Below, piece after piece: positions 8,359 through 17,251 of a DNA stretch of 56,657 nt (positions are counted from its first letter, which is position 1; each line of letters starts with the position of its first letter). The notes under the pieces were generated by a model. The model had not been told where the DNA came from. It did not search any database and saw only the letters and a list, made by a program, of their open reading frames with translations. The DNA is from an uncultured Oscillospiraceae bacterium (lineage in GTDB: Bacteria > Bacillota > Clostridia > Oscillospirales > Oscillospiraceae), in the NCBI GenBank assembly GCA_947626315.1, contig CANQRQ010000019.1, positions 1-56,657 on the forward strand, given 5' to 3'. A program made the translations under genes and the position numbers.

Positions 8359-9291
8359 ATGTCTTTTTCCGCCATATGGGGCCTGGTGCAGACGGCCCTG
8401 GAGCTGGGCCTGACCTGCTCGCTGACGGTATTGGCCCTGTTTTTGAGCTACTCCATGCTGAATGTGTGCGACCTGTCCACCGACGGCTGCTTCACTCTGG
8501 GCGCCGCGGTGGGCGCCGTGGTGGCCATCGCCGGGCACCCCTGGCTCTCCATTCCCGCCGCTATGGCGGCCGGGACCCTGTCCGGCCTGATCACGGCCGT
8601 TCTCCAGACCCGCATGGGCATTGACAGCCTCCTGGCGGGCATCATCGTCAACACGGGGCTGTACTCTGTGAACATTGCCGTGATGGGCAAGTCCTCCCAG
8701 CTGAACATGAACAAGACCGAGACGGTGTTCACCAAGCTGAAGACCCTGCTGGCGGATACGCCCCTGGCCGGGCAGTATGAGATGCTCATCTCTCTGGCGG
8801 CGGTGACGCTGGTGATCCTGTTTCTAGCGCTGTTCCTCCGGACCCGGCTGGGCCTGGCCATCCGGGCTACCGGCAACAACCCGGACATGGTGCGCTCCTC
8901 CTCCATCAACCCGGTTTTCACCACCACGGTGGGCCTGTGCGTGGCCAACGCCTTCACCGGCCTCTCCGGCTGCCTGCTGGCCCAGAGCCAGAAATCCGTG
9001 AACATCGATATTGGCTCCGGCATGGTGACCATCGCCCTGGCCAGCCTCCTGATCGGCCAGACCTTTATGGGCAAGGGCTCCATCGCCAAGCGGGCGGTGG
9101 GCATGGTGCTGGGCTCCGTGATCTTCCGGCTGGTGTACACCGCCGCCCTGCGGCTGAATATGCCCGCCTTTATGCTGAAGCTGGTCAGCTCCGTGATCGT
9201 GGTGCTGGCGATCGCCGGGCCCTACTTCAAGGGCCAGCTGCCCACGCTCCGCCGCCGGATGGCCGCCCGGAGCGGGAAAGGGGGGCAGTGA
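8359..9291 (+). CDS. trpY: Tryptophan ABC transporter permease (TrpY-like)
   Basis: This 310-aa polytopic protein belongs to the branched-chain-type permease superfamily (BPD_transp_2, COG4120). It has eight or more hydrophobic segments and the typical stretch LFLRTRLGLAIRATGNNPDMVRSSSINP. I start it at the ATG at 8359 because AGGAGG lies at 8347-8352 and the family begins with such a hydrophobic helix; the longer upstream reading frame overlaps trpB. The next gene starts two bases after the stop, so permease and ATPase are probably coupled. Confidence 0.87.
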   Translation: MSFSAIWGLVQTALELGLTCSLTVLALFLSYSMLNVCDLSTDGCFTLGAAVGAVVAIAGHPWLSIPAAMAAGTLSGLITAVLQTRMGIDSLLAGIIVNTGLYSVNIAVMGKSSQLNMNKTETVFTKLKTLLADTPLAGQYEMLISLAAVTLVILFLALFLRTRLGLAIRATGNNPDMVRSSSINPVFTTTVGLCVANAFTGLSGCLLAQSQKSVNIDIGSGMVTIALASLLIGQTFMGKGSIAKRAVGMVLGSVIFRLVYTAALRLNMPAFMLKLVSSVIVVLAIAGPYFKGQLPTLRRRMAARSGKGGQ

Positions 9292-9292
9292 C

Positions 9293-10078
9293 ATGCTGCG
9301 TCTGCAGAACATCTCCAAGACCTTTAATCCGGGCACGGTGAACGAGAAGACCGCCCTGCGGGATATCAACCTCCACCTGGAGCCGGGGGATTTTGTCACC
9401 ATCATCGGCGCCAACGGAGCGGGCAAGAGCACCCTCTTCAACGCCATTGCCGGCAGCTTCCTGCCGGACACCGGGTCCATCCACCTGGACGGGCAGGACA
9501 TTACCTTCCTGCCGGAGCACCGCCGGGCCAAGACCATCGGCCGGCTGTTCCAGGACCCCCTGCGGGGCAGCGCCCCGGCCATGACCATTGAGGAAAACCT
9601 GGCCCTGGCCGCGGGGGGCGGCGGCTGGCTCAGCCACGTGACCCGGGCGGAAAAGAACGCCTTTCGGGACCGGCTGGCCCTGCTGGGCATGGACCTGGAG
9701 GACCGGATGCGGCAGCCGGTGGGCCTGCTCTCCGGCGGCCAGCGGCAGGCGCTGACTCTGCTGATGGCCACCATGGTGCCGCCGAAGCTCCTGCTGCTGG
9801 ACGAACACACCGCCGCCCTGGATCCCGGGACCGCCGAGAAGGTCCTGACCCTGACGGAGGATATCGTCCGGGAGGGAAAGCTCACCTGCCTGATGATCAC
9901 CCACAACATGTCTTCCGCCCTGACCCTGGGGAACCGGACGCTGATGATGGATTCCGGCCGGATCCTCCTGGACCTGAAGGGGGAGGAGCGCCGGGGGCTC
10001 ACCGTGGACGATCTGTTGCGGATGTTCAAGGAAAACGTGGGCAAGGCCCTGGACAACGATCGGATGCTTTTGTCATAA
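9293..10078 (+). CDS. trpZ: Tryptophan ABC transporter ATPase (TrpZ-like)
   Basis: This 261-aa ABC ATPase powers the importer. Walker A is GANGAGKST (39-47), the signature is LSGGQ (146-150), Walker B with catalytic Glu is LLLLDEHTAAL (from 166), and the switch His204 lies in MITHNM. The sequence is of the COG1101 type that always pairs with the COG2984/COG4120 proteins encoded upstream. It is the last gene of the T-box operon. Confidence 0.9.
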   Translation: MLRLQNISKTFNPGTVNEKTALRDINLHLEPGDFVTIIGANGAGKSTLFNAIAGSFLPDTGSIHLDGQDITFLPEHRRAKTIGRLFQDPLRGSAPAMTIEENLALAAGGGGWLSHVTRAEKNAFRDRLALLGMDLEDRMRQPVGLLSGGQRQALTLLMATMVPPKLLLLDEHTAALDPGTAEKVLTLTEDIVREGKLTCLMITHNMSSALTLGNRTLMMDSGRILLDLKGEERRGLTVDDLLRMFKENVGKALDNDRMLLS

Positions 10079-10088
10079 GACATGCCAA

Positions 10089-10114
10089 ATCCTCCGCCAT
10101 GCACGGCGGAGGAT
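10089..10114 (+). terminator. Terminator after trpZ
   Basis: A 10-bp stem ATCCTCCGCC (10089-10098) with its complement (10105-10114) and a 6-nt loop lies 10 nt after the trpZ stop. The following TTATCATA is only weakly U-rich. It sits between convergent trpZ and hxlR and may serve both. Confidence 0.65.
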
Positions 10115-10148
10115 TTATCATACATATAGAACGTTGGTAAGGATAATA

Positions 10149-10487
10149 TCAGCCGTCCTGCCGGTGCTCCAGCCCCCAGTCGCAGAGCTTATCCAGCACC
10201 TGCACCAGGGAGCTGCCCCGCTCCGTCAGGCTGTACTCCACCCTGGGGGGCACCTCCGGGTACATCTTCCGGGAGATCAGCCCGTCCCGCTCCAGCTCCT
10301 TCAGGTTCTGGCTCAGGGTCTTGTCCGCCACCTTGCCCAGGTAGCGCTGCATCTGGTTGAAACGCACCGGCTCGTACTCCATCAGGCAGTAGAGAATGAC
10401 CGGCTTATATTTGCCGGCGATCAAGGAGAGGGTATAGCTGTAGCCCGTATCGCAGAAGCGGGCCTCGTCGATTTTCTTTTCACGCAT
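10149..10487 (-). CDS. HxlR-family winged-helix regulator
   Basis: The 112-aa protein matches the single-domain HxlR family: FCDTGYSYTLSLIAGKYKPVILYCLME at the N-terminus (with Cys in position for thiol sensing), the recognition helix DKTLSQNLKELERDGLISR, and the wing YPEVPPRVEYSLTERG. These regulators bind as dimers to inverted repeats and often sense electrophiles or redox state. It lies downstream of the MATE exporter on the same strand but has its own promoter and a perfect inverted repeat just upstream, so autoregulation is likely. The target outside its own gene is unknown. Confidence 0.88.
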   Translation of the reverse strand: MREKKIDEARFCDTGYSYTLSLIAGKYKPVILYCLMEYEPVRFNQMQRYLGKVADKTLSQNLKELERDGLISRKMYPEVPPRVEYSLTERGSSLVQVLDKLCDWGLEHRQDG

Positions 10488-10498
10488 AGCTTTCCTGT

Positions 10499-10575
10499 AA
10501 GCAGGTACCTAACTTGTCTGTTGGTACCTGCTTTCTTTTCACATTCAGTATAGCACAGAGGGGGACAAAAGACAA
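10499..10575 (-). promoter_or_regulatory. hxlR promoter and candidate HxlR operator
   Basis: On the minus strand TTGTCT (10570-10575), 16 bp and TATACT (10548-10553) form a good sigma-A promoter. Downstream of the start site lies a perfect 11-bp inverted repeat, AAGCAGGTACC (10499-10509) and its complement (10523-10533), separated by 13 bp. Each arm contains the core GGTACC. Binding here would block transcription, so this is a strong candidate for the HxlR operator. Confidence 0.7.
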
Positions 10576-10585
10576 GGAGTGGGAT

Positions 10586-12004
10586 TCATCCGTTCCGAAG
10601 CGGCGGAGCGCCGGCCCCGCCCTCCATTGGCCCGTTCATCAGCCGCCGGAGCACTGCCATGACGGCCACGCACAGTACCAGTTCCGCCACCGTCTGGGAA
10701 TAGGGGAGACCGTAGAGGGGGAACAGAGCGTTGAGCACATAGAGGGCCGGGATCTCCAGCACGATCTTGCGGAGAATGGCAAAGACCAGTGCCTGCCGCC
10801 CCAGACCGCAGGCCTGGAAAATGCCGACGCCCAGAAAGTCGATGCTGAAAAAGGGGATCGCGAAGGAGAAGGCCCGGAGGAAGCGGGTGCCGTAGGCGAC
10901 GACTGAGGGGTTCTTGATAAACAGGACCGTCAGAGGCCGGGCCCCGGCGTAGCAGCCTGCCGCCACCGCCAGCATGGACACGGCGATGATCCGCCCCGCG
11001 AAAAAGATGGTCTTCTTAAAACGCTCCCGGTCCCCGGAGGCGTAACAGTAGCCCACCAGGGGCATGATGCCCTGGGTAAAGCCGAAGGCCACCTGGGTGG
11101 GCACCATATGGATCCGCTGGGCGATGCCCATGGCGGCCACCGCGTCCGAGCCAAAGGCGGAGGTGAAGTTGTTGAGCACGGTGATGCCGGTCACATTCAG
11201 CAGGTTCTGGATGGCGGCGGGGATCCCCACAGAGCAGATACCCAGGAGAATGGCCCGGTCGAAGCGGAGCCGGGCGGGATTGACGCTGACATAGGTGCTG
11301 CCCCGCTTGAGGGCCAGAAGCGCGAAGAAATACAGGCAGGCCGCGCAGTTGGAGAGAAGGGTGGCCAGGCCGGCGCCGGCGGCCCCCATGTTCAGCCCCT
11401 GGGGCAGGATGAAAACCGGGTCCAGCAGGATGTTGAGCAGACAGCCGCTCATGCTGCCGATGCTGGCGTGGAGGGAGGCCCCCTCCGCCCGAACCAGATA
11501 GGCCAGCACGATATTGACGATCGAGGGCACCGCCCCGCAGCTCACGGTCCAGAACAGGTAGGCGGCGGTGTCCGCCCGGGTGGAGCTGTCCGCCCCCAGC
11601 AGGCGGAGGAAGGGGCCCTGAAAGGCGGTAAAGCCCAGGGAAAACGCGACGGCACAGAACAGGGCGCAGTAAAAGCCCAGAGAGGAGCTGACGCGCACGG
11701 CCTCGTAATCCCGCCGGCCCAGGGCCCGGCTCATCATGCTGGAGGCGCCCACGCCAAAGAGATTAGTGATTGCGTAGAAGGCCAGCAGCACCGGTGCGGC
11801 CAGGGTCACGGCGGCGTTCTGGACCGGGTCATTCAGCATCCCGACAAAATAGGTGTCGGCCATGTTGTAGAGCACCATGACCAGGGAACTGACAATGGTG
11901 GGCACCGCCAGGGTCGCCACCGCCCTGGGGATAGGGGTGCGCTCAAAGAGCTGCACCTTCTGCTGATCTGCGTCCAGGCCACCGGCCTGCTTCCGATTGA
12001 ACAC
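10586..12004 (-). CDS. MATE-family multidrug/sodium antiporter
   Basis: This 472-aa protein has the twelve hydrophobic helices and motifs of the NorM/DinF-like MATE family: an N-terminal PIPRAVATLAVPTIVSSLVMVLYN followed by MADTYFVGMLND, and in the second half GFTQGIMPLVGYCYASGDRERFKK. It exports cationic drugs or metabolites in exchange for Na+ or H+. The gene follows the ferredoxin-like gene by 50 nt and is probably in the same transcript. The hxlR gene lies just downstream, so a drug- or stress-response unit is plausible. Confidence 0.88.
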   Translation of the reverse strand: MFNRKQAGGLDADQQKVQLFERTPIPRAVATLAVPTIVSSLVMVLYNMADTYFVGMLNDPVQNAAVTLAAPVLLAFYAITNLFGVGASSMMSRALGRRDYEAVRVSSSLGFYCALFCAVAFSLGFTAFQGPFLRLLGADSSTRADTAAYLFWTVSCGAVPSIVNIVLAYLVRAEGASLHASIGSMSGCLLNILLDPVFILPQGLNMGAAGAGLATLLSNCAACLYFFALLALKRGSTYVSVNPARLRFDRAILLGICSVGIPAAIQNLLNVTGITVLNNFTSAFGSDAVAAMGIAQRIHMVPTQVAFGFTQGIMPLVGYCYASGDRERFKKTIFFAGRIIAVSMLAVAAGCYAGARPLTVLFIKNPSVVAYGTRFLRAFSFAIPFFSIDFLGVGIFQACGLGRQALVFAILRKIVLEIPALYVLNALFPLYGLPYSQTVAELVLCVAVMAVLRRLMNGPMEGGAGAPPLRNG

Positions 12005-12054
12005 CTTGAACCTTCCTTTTCCGCCGAGTTACCGTTTGCTCTATGCCGGACTTC

Positions 12055-12762
12055 TTACCGGTCCAGCACCGTCCCGTCCGCGGAGACGGTCACCACCTGC
12101 CAGGGAATGAACTTCCCGCTGGCCTGCAGGGCCCGCTTGACCGCCGCCTCCAGGCCGCCGCAGCAGGGCACCTCCATGCGCAGGACCGTGACGCGCCGCA
12201 CATCGTTGCGGCGGATGATCTCCGTCAGCTTTTCGCTGTAGTCCACCGCGTCCAGCTTGGGGCAGCCGATCAGAGTGACCCGGCCCCGCATGAAGTCTTG
12301 GTGGAAGGCGGCGTAGGCGTAGGCGGTGCAGTCGGCGGCGACAAGCAGCTTGGCCCCGTCAAAGTAGGCCGCCTGCACCGGGGCCAGCTTGATCTGGGGC
12401 GGCCAGTTGCGCAGCTCCGAGCCCCCGGCAGGGGGCGGGACGCCGGGGCCCGCCTTGGGGCCGGGGCGCAGATCCCGGACCCGGGCGCCGGGGCAGGCGT
12501 GGACTGGCGGCGCGGGGGGCGCGGGCTGATTGCCCTTCGCCGCGACTGCCGCCGCGTCGTAGGCCGCGGCCTCCCGCTCCTCAAAGGAGATGGCCCCGGT
12601 GGGGCACTGGGGCAGGCAGTCTCCCATGCCGTCGCAGTAGTCATCCCGGATCAGACGGGCCTTGCCGTCCGTCATGGCGATGGCTCCCTCGTGGCAGGCC
12701 TTGGCGCAGGCGCCGCAGCCGCTGCATTTTTCTGTATCGATATGGACGATCCGCCGAATCAT
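12055..12762 (-). CDS. 4Fe-4S ferredoxin-type protein
   Basis: The 235-aa protein starts with a bacterial ferredoxin domain. The first cluster motif CSGCGACAKACHEGA is complete. The second, CDGMGDCLPQCPTGA, has Met where the second cysteine is expected, so this site either lacks a cluster or uses an unusual ligand. A Pro/Ala-rich linker (about 75-125) leads to a C-terminal domain with conserved cysteines (AADCTAYAYAAF, IGCPKLDAVDY, EVPCCGGLE) and a possible Rossmann-like fold. Such proteins are common single genes in clostridia; their redox partner is not known to me. It heads the transcript that continues into the MATE gene. Confidence 0.8.
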   Translation of the reverse strand: MIRRIVHIDTEKCSGCGACAKACHEGAIAMTDGKARLIRDDYCDGMGDCLPQCPTGAISFEEREAAAYDAAAVAAKGNQPAPPAPPVHACPGARVRDLRPGPKAGPGVPPPAGGSELRNWPPQIKLAPVQAAYFDGAKLLVAADCTAYAYAAFHQDFMRGRVTLIGCPKLDAVDYSEKLTEIIRRNDVRRVTVLRMEVPCCGGLEAAVKRALQASGKFIPWQVVTVSADGTVLDR

Positions 12763-12796
12763 GCTTCGTTCCTCCCTGTTTGACAGTTTGATTATA

Positions 12797-12824
12797 ATTA
12801 TAACAGAAACTTCCCTTAAATCAA
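12797..12824 (-). promoter_or_regulatory. Promoter of ferredoxin-MATE transcript
   Basis: On the minus strand TTGATT (12819-12824), 16 bp and TATAAT (12797-12802) lie 35 nt upstream of the ferredoxin start. A GGAGG site follows. The divergent DJ-1 gene appears to use TGGACG (12865-12870), 17 bp and TAAAAT (12888-12893), a weaker promoter. Confidence 0.65.
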
Positions 12825-12929
12825 CGGGATTTTAGGAAAAAGCGGCTGAACTGCAGGTTCCCGCTGGACGGCAGGCCCGGCCTGTGCTAAAATAAGGACA
12901 GCTTACAAAAGAAAGGCGGGCGGAGTTTT

Positions 12930-13484
12930 TTGAAGAAAACGGCGATCCTTTTGGCCGAGGGCTTTGAAGAGGTGGAGGCTCTGACGGTGGTGGACCTGCT
13001 GCGGCGGGCAGACATCGGCTGTGACATGGTGTCGCTGGAGGCGGTCCGGGTGACCGGCAGCCACGGCATGATAGTGACGGCGGACAAGACCTGGCCGGAG
13101 GCCGATTTTGAGGCATACGACGCGCTGCTGCTCCCCGGCGGCCTGCGGGGGACCGGCAGACTGGTGGCGGACGGGCGGGTGGCGGACCAGCTGCGCCGCT
13201 TTCAGGAGACAGGGCGGCTCACCGCCGCCATATGCGCCGCGCCTACGGTGCTGGCGGCGGCCGGCATCCTGAAGGGGAAGCGGGCGGCCTGCTATCCCGG
13301 CATGGAGGACAAGCTTCGGGAAGGGGGCGCGGAGGCCTGCTTTGAGCCGGTGGTCAGGGACGGCAGCGTGATCACCAGCCGGGGGCTGGGCACGGCGATC
13401 CCCTTCGCGCTGGAGCTGGTGTCCTATTTCCTGGGGCAAGAGCGGGCGGACAGCCTGGCGAAAGCCATCGTCTATCAGCAATAA
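12930..13484 (+). CDS. DJ-1/PfpI family protein
   Basis: The 184-aa protein belongs to the DJ-1 (YajL-like) branch of the class I glutamine-amidotransferase fold. The conserved acidic residue lies in LLAEGFEEVEA and the oxidation-sensitive nucleophile is Cys102 in TAAICAAPTVLAA. DJ-1 proteins act in protection against oxidative or carbonyl stress; the exact activity is debated. It uses a TTG start at 12930 preceded by GGGCGGAG. A strong bidirectional terminator separates it from the convergent HAD gene. Confidence 0.88.
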   Translation: MKKTAILLAEGFEEVEALTVVDLLRRADIGCDMVSLEAVRVTGSHGMIVTADKTWPEADFEAYDALLLPGGLRGTGRLVADGRVADQLRRFQETGRLTAAICAAPTVLAAAGILKGKRAACYPGMEDKLREGGAEACFEPVVRDGSVITSRGLGTAIPFALELVSYFLGQERADSLAKAIVYQQ

Positions 13485-13523
13485 ACGCAAAAAAGGCGGC
13501 CTTCCGGCCGCCTTTTTTGCGTT
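13484..13523. terminator. Bidirectional terminator
   Basis: An 18-bp perfect stem, with A-run and T-run built into the two arms (AAAAAAGGCGGCC and its complement) and loop TTCC, lies between the convergent DJ-1 and HAD genes. It should stop transcription from both directions. Confidence 0.9.
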
Positions 13524-13536
13524 ATAACAGGAAGGT

Positions 13537-14331
13537 TTACTTCAAGAGCTCGTGGAGCTCCTTGACGCTGGGGAGGACATAATCCGGCTTGCGCTCGGCG
13601 GCGTCTACCATGGCCTGGTCCGTCTCGCCGGAGAGGACCAGCACTGAGACGGAGCCCGCGTTCTGGGCCACGGCGATATCCGTATACAGCCGGTCGCCCA
13701 CGGCGCAGATCTTCTCATTGGGGACCCCGGTGGTCTGGGAGATCAGGTCGATCATCCGGCGGTTGGGCTTGCCGATGTACAGCGGCTCCACCCCAGTGGC
13801 GGCCGTCAGCAGCGCGCAGATACTGCCGCAGTCCGGCATCACCTCGTCGTGGGGCATGGGGCAGACCCAGTCCGGATTGGCGGCGATGAAGGGCGCGCCC
13901 CGGCGCAGATAGTGGACAGCTTTGTCCAGCTTCTCATAGGTCAGCTCCGTGTCAAAGCCCGCTACCACCAGGTCGGCCCCCTCGTCCACCAGCTGGACGC
14001 CGTAGCTGGACAGCTCCCGACGGAAGGCGGAATTGCCCACCAGGTAGACCTTGGCGCCCGGGTGATAGCTGTTGAGGTAGATGCCGGTGGCCATGCCGGA
14101 GGAGAACACGTTCTCCGCCTGGCAGGGAAAGCCCAGCCGGGTCAGACGGCCGATATAGTCCGCGCCGGCCCGGGAGGAGTTGTTGGTCAGATAGATGTAC
14201 TTTTTCCCCAGGCCGGGCAGCCCCTCCATGAGTTCAATAGCCCCGGGGTACACATCGTCCCCCAGATAGAGGGTGCCGTCCATGTCAAAGAGAAAGAGCT
14301 CGCAGGCGCGCAGGGCGCTGTAATCAGTCAT
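13537..14331 (-). CDS. HAD-IIA sugar/glycerol-phosphate phosphatase (NagD-like)
   Basis: This 264-aa HAD phosphatase has motif I FDMDGTLYLGDD, motif II IYLTNNSS, the lysine motif IGKPN and motif IV VGDRLYTDIAVAQNAG. The cap is of type IIA, as in NagD and the glycerol-3-phosphate/phosphoglycolate phosphatases. It is the third gene of an operon with glycerol-1-phosphate dehydrogenase and glycerol kinase (gap of 27 nt to glpK). That context suggests a glycerol phosphate as substrate. A general house-cleaning phosphatase is the alternative. Confidence 0.85.
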   Translation of the reverse strand: MTDYSALRACELFLFDMDGTLYLGDDVYPGAIELMEGLPGLGKKYIYLTNNSSRAGADYIGRLTRLGFPCQAENVFSSGMATGIYLNSYHPGAKVYLVGNSAFRRELSSYGVQLVDEGADLVVAGFDTELTYEKLDKAVHYLRRGAPFIAANPDWVCPMPHDEVMPDCGSICALLTAATGVEPLYIGKPNRRMIDLISQTTGVPNEKICAVGDRLYTDIAVAQNAGSVSVLVLSGETDQAMVDAAERKPDYVLPSVKELHELLK

Positions 14332-14358
14332 GTGTCCAGAAACCTCTCTTATTTTTTC

Positions 14359-15852
14359 TCAGTCCTGTTCGGACCAGATCAAGGCGCATTTGACGGCCTT
14401 CTCCCAGCCCTTGAGAAGGCTCTGCCGTTTGGCCTCCTCCATGGCGGGGCTGAAGATCCGGTCCACCGCCCAGTTGCCCTTGATATCCTCCAGGCTGGTC
14501 CAGAAGCCTACGGCCAGGCCGGCCAGATAGGCCGCGCCCAGAGCGGTGGTCTCCACGCACTTGGGCCGCACCACGCTGGCGCCGATGGTGTCCGCCTGGA
14601 ACTGCATCAGGAAGTTGTTGGCGCTGGCGCCGCCGTCCACCTTCAGCTCGGTGATCTTGATGCCGGAGTCCCGCTCCATGGCCCGGACGATATCATGGGT
14701 CTGGTAGGCCAGAGATTCCAGCGTGGCCCGCACCAGGTGGGCCCGGGTAAAGCCGCGGGTGATGCCCACCACCACGCCCCGGGCGTGCTGATTCCAGTAG
14801 GGGGCGCCCAGGCCGGTGAAGGCGGGGACCACATAGCCCCCGGCGGTGTCCGGCACCTCCAGGGCGTAGCGCTCACTGTCCGCCGCGGAGGAGACCACGG
14901 TCAGTGCGTCCCGCAGCCACTGCACCGCCGCGCCGGCGGTAAAGATGCTGCCCTCCAGCACGTACTCCACGTGGCCGCTGGGGCCGGCGGCAATGCTGGT
15001 GACCAGGCCGTTCTTGCTCTCCACGATCTCCCAGCCGGTGTTCATCAGCAGGAAACAGCCGGTGCCATAGGTGTTCTTGATCTGGCCCTGCTCAAAGCCG
15101 CACTGGCCGAAGAGGGCGCACTGCTGGTCCCCGGCTGCGCCGGAGATGGGAATCTCCGCCCCATAGAGCCAGGGCTCGGACAGGCCGTAGACGCAGCTGG
15201 AGGGCTTGACCTCCGGCAGGATGCAGGCGGGCACGTCCAGCAGCTTCAGCAGCTCCTCGTCCCAGCACAGGTCGCGGATGTTGAAGAGCATGGTGCGGCT
15301 GGCGTTGGTATAGTCCGTCACGTGGACCCGGCCGCCGGTGAGCTTCCAGATCAGCCAGGTGTCAATGGTGCCGAAGAGGAGCTTACCGGCCTCGGCCTTC
15401 TCCCGGGCCCCGGGCACATGGTCCAGCAGCCATTTGATCTTGGAGCCGGAGAAGTAGGCGTCCGGCACCAGGCCGGTCTTGTGGCGGATCATGTCGCCGT
15501 AGCCGTCCTTCACCAGGCCGTCGATGATGTCCGCTGTGCGGCGGCACTGCCAGACGATGGCGTTGGCGATGGGCTCACCGGTCTCCTTATCCCAGACGAC
15601 GGTGGTCTCCCGCTGGTTGGTGATGCCGATGCCGGCGATATCCGCCGCGGTGACGCCGAGGCGCACCATGGCCGCCCGGGAGACCTCCAGGGTCACGTCC
15701 CAGATCTCCTGGGCGTCGTGCTCCACCCAGCCGGGCTGGGGGAAGATCTGCCTGAACTCTTTCTGCACGGAGACGCAGATGTTGCCGGCCTTGTCAAAAA
15801 GAATGCAGCGGGAACTGGTGGTGCCCTGGTCCAGGGCCATGATGTACTTCAT
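14359..15852 (-). CDS. glpK: Glycerol kinase
   Basis: The 497-aa FGGY kinase phosphorylates glycerol to sn-glycerol 3-phosphate with ATP. The conserved start [16 protein letters not shown], the motif [15 protein letters not shown], the adenine-site region [13 protein letters not shown] and FTGLGAPYW are intact, and the length is that of the family. No glpF or glpD is nearby. It follows the glycerol-1-phosphate dehydrogenase gene by 10 nt, so the two are transcribed together. Confidence 0.95.
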   Translation of the reverse strand: MKYIMALDQGTTSSRCILFDKAGNICVSVQKEFRQIFPQPGWVEHDAQEIWDVTLEVSRAAMVRLGVTAADIAGIGITNQRETTVVWDKETGEPIANAIVWQCRRTADIIDGLVKDGYGDMIRHKTGLVPDAYFSGSKIKWLLDHVPGAREKAEAGKLLFGTIDTWLIWKLTGGRVHVTDYTNASRTMLFNIRDLCWDEELLKLLDVPACILPEVKPSSCVYGLSEPWLYGAEIPISGAAGDQQCALFGQCGFEQGQIKNTYGTGCFLLMNTGWEIVESKNGLVTSIAAGPSGHVEYVLEGSIFTAGAAVQWLRDALTVVSSAADSERYALEVPDTAGGYVVPAFTGLGAPYWNQHARGVVVGITRGFTRAHLVRATLESLAYQTHDIVRAMERDSGIKITELKVDGGASANNFLMQFQADTIGASVVRPKCVETTALGAAYLAGLAVGFWTSLEDIKGNWAVDRIFSPAMEEAKRQSLLKGWEKAVKCALIWSEQD

Positions 15853-15862
15853 AGCGTCCTCC

Positions 15863-17101
15863 TTAATCGGCGATCAGCCTGGTCATTCTGGCCAGGGTCA
15901 GGCGGTTGCGGATGGCAGAGGAGATGTCCAGGAAGTCCTCCTTCACGGCGGGGTCAATGCCCAGCTCCTCCAGAGAGTGCTTGGCGCCGATGGCGGCGTA
16001 GAGCTCGTTCAGCTCTTCATAGCTGGGGATCTGGGCGATGACCTCACGGATCTGGGGCCAGGCCTTTTTCAGATTCTCGGCGGGGAAGCTGGCCAGCACG
16101 TCGTTCTCGTTCTCCTTCAGGATGCCGTCGGCCAGGTCGCCGAACTCATAGCGGACCCAGGCCTCGTCAATGGGCTGGAAGGGCTTGACCTCGATGGTCT
16201 CCCGCTGGGCCAGCTTGTGGTAAGCCTCGGCCACCAGCAGGGTGCCCACGCCTACGCATTCGCCGTGGAGGCCGTGAGCGTTTTCAAAGCCCCGGGGTTT
16301 CATCTCCACCAGGTGGGCCACCAGATGCTCGGAACCGGAGGCGGCGCGGGAGTTGGAGAGGATCTGCATGGTCAGGCCGGAGAGCATCTGGGTGTAGGCC
16401 ATGGTCTCAATGTCCGGCTCCTTGCCGGCCTTGAGATCGTAGGCGCATTTGGTCATCAGGTCCAGAGCCTCCTGGGCCATGTCGCAGACCTTCTGGCAGA
16501 AGTACTCGCCGGAGACCAGGTGGGCGATTTTCCAGTCGGCAATAGAGATGACCTTGGCCATAATGTCCTGCACGCCGGCAATGGTCAAAAACCGGGGCGC
16601 GCCGGCCACCACGTCAATGTCGCAGATGACCGCGTCCGCCGCCTGCATGGGGATGGACTTTTTCTGCCCGTCGATGATGATGGAGCAGATGTCCGCCGTG
16701 AAGCCGTCGGAGGAGACAATGGTGGGGATGGCCACAAAGGGAATGCCCAGCTTCCAGGCGCTGTACCGGCCAAAGTCCATCAGCGTGCCGCCGCCGACCA
16801 CCACCACATAGTCCGGCTTCTGGACAAAGCGGGTCATGCAGTCCTCAATCAGGCCCTTTTCACTGTGCAGGCCCTGGGCCTCCAGGACGATCTCCTGGTC
16901 GGCCGGGACGTGGGTGATGGAGGGGAGATTGTAGGTGTTGGTGTCGTAAATCACCGTGCGGAAGCCGGTCAGGCCGCAGTCGGCCATGTATTTGTCAAAG
17001 CTTTTCAGAGCGCCGTGCTCACAGACCACCAGCTTGGTGCGCAGCTCATGATCGCGCCCGCAGGCGCAGGGGCCCAGATATTTCGCGGTATCCAGAATCA
17101 T
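15863..17101 (-). CDS. araM: sn-Glycerol-1-phosphate dehydrogenase (AraM/EgsA family)
   Basis: The enzyme interconverts dihydroxyacetone phosphate and sn-glycerol 1-phosphate with NAD(P)H. The 412-aa protein has the family signature [36 protein letters not shown] (in parts), and metal-ligand histidines in [10 protein letters not shown] and [11 protein letters not shown]. In archaea this product builds lipid backbones; in Bacillus the homologue AraM makes heptaprenylglyceryl phosphate. No PcrB-like prenyltransferase is present here. The gene heads the operon with glpK and the HAD phosphatase, with RBS GGAGGT ten bases before the ATG. Confidence 0.88.
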   Translation of the reverse strand: MILDTAKYLGPCACGRDHELRTKLVVCEHGALKSFDKYMADCGLTGFRTVIYDTNTYNLPSITHVPADQEIVLEAQGLHSEKGLIEDCMTRFVQKPDYVVVVGGGTLMDFGRYSAWKLGIPFVAIPTIVSSDGFTADICSIIIDGQKKSIPMQAADAVICDIDVVAGAPRFLTIAGVQDIMAKVISIADWKIAHLVSGEYFCQKVCDMAQEALDLMTKCAYDLKAGKEPDIETMAYTQMLSGLTMQILSNSRAASGSEHLVAHLVEMKPRGFENAHGLHGECVGVGTLLVAEAYHKLAQRETIEVKPFQPIDEAWVRYEFGDLADGILKENENDVLASFPAENLKKAWPQIREVIAQIPSYEELNELYAAIGAKHSLEELGIDPAVKEDFLDISSAIRNRLTLARMTRLIAD

Positions 17102-17199
17102 AGGGGAATTACCTCCATATGTAAAAAGTATAGGTTAATTTTACAACTCCTGCCGGAAAAAAGCAACAATATTTTGCTATTTTGCCGACTGTTTTACAA

Positions 17200-17226
17200 A
17201 AGCGTGCCGCTAAGGGCGGCACGCTT
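17200..17226 (-). terminator. Terminator of kup
   Basis: An 11-bp stem AAGCGTGCCGC (17200-17210) with its complement (17216-17226) and a 5-nt loop lies 25 nt past the kup stop. On the minus strand it runs into TTTTGTAAAAC. Confidence 0.8.
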
Positions 17227-17251
17227 GAATCCAAGTTACTTAGTTTTGGCT

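Noticed and set aside
15863-17101. Archaeal-type lipid synthesis locus
   Set aside because: Only the glycerol-1-phosphate dehydrogenase is present. No geranylgeranyl- or heptaprenylglyceryl-phosphate synthase is nearby.
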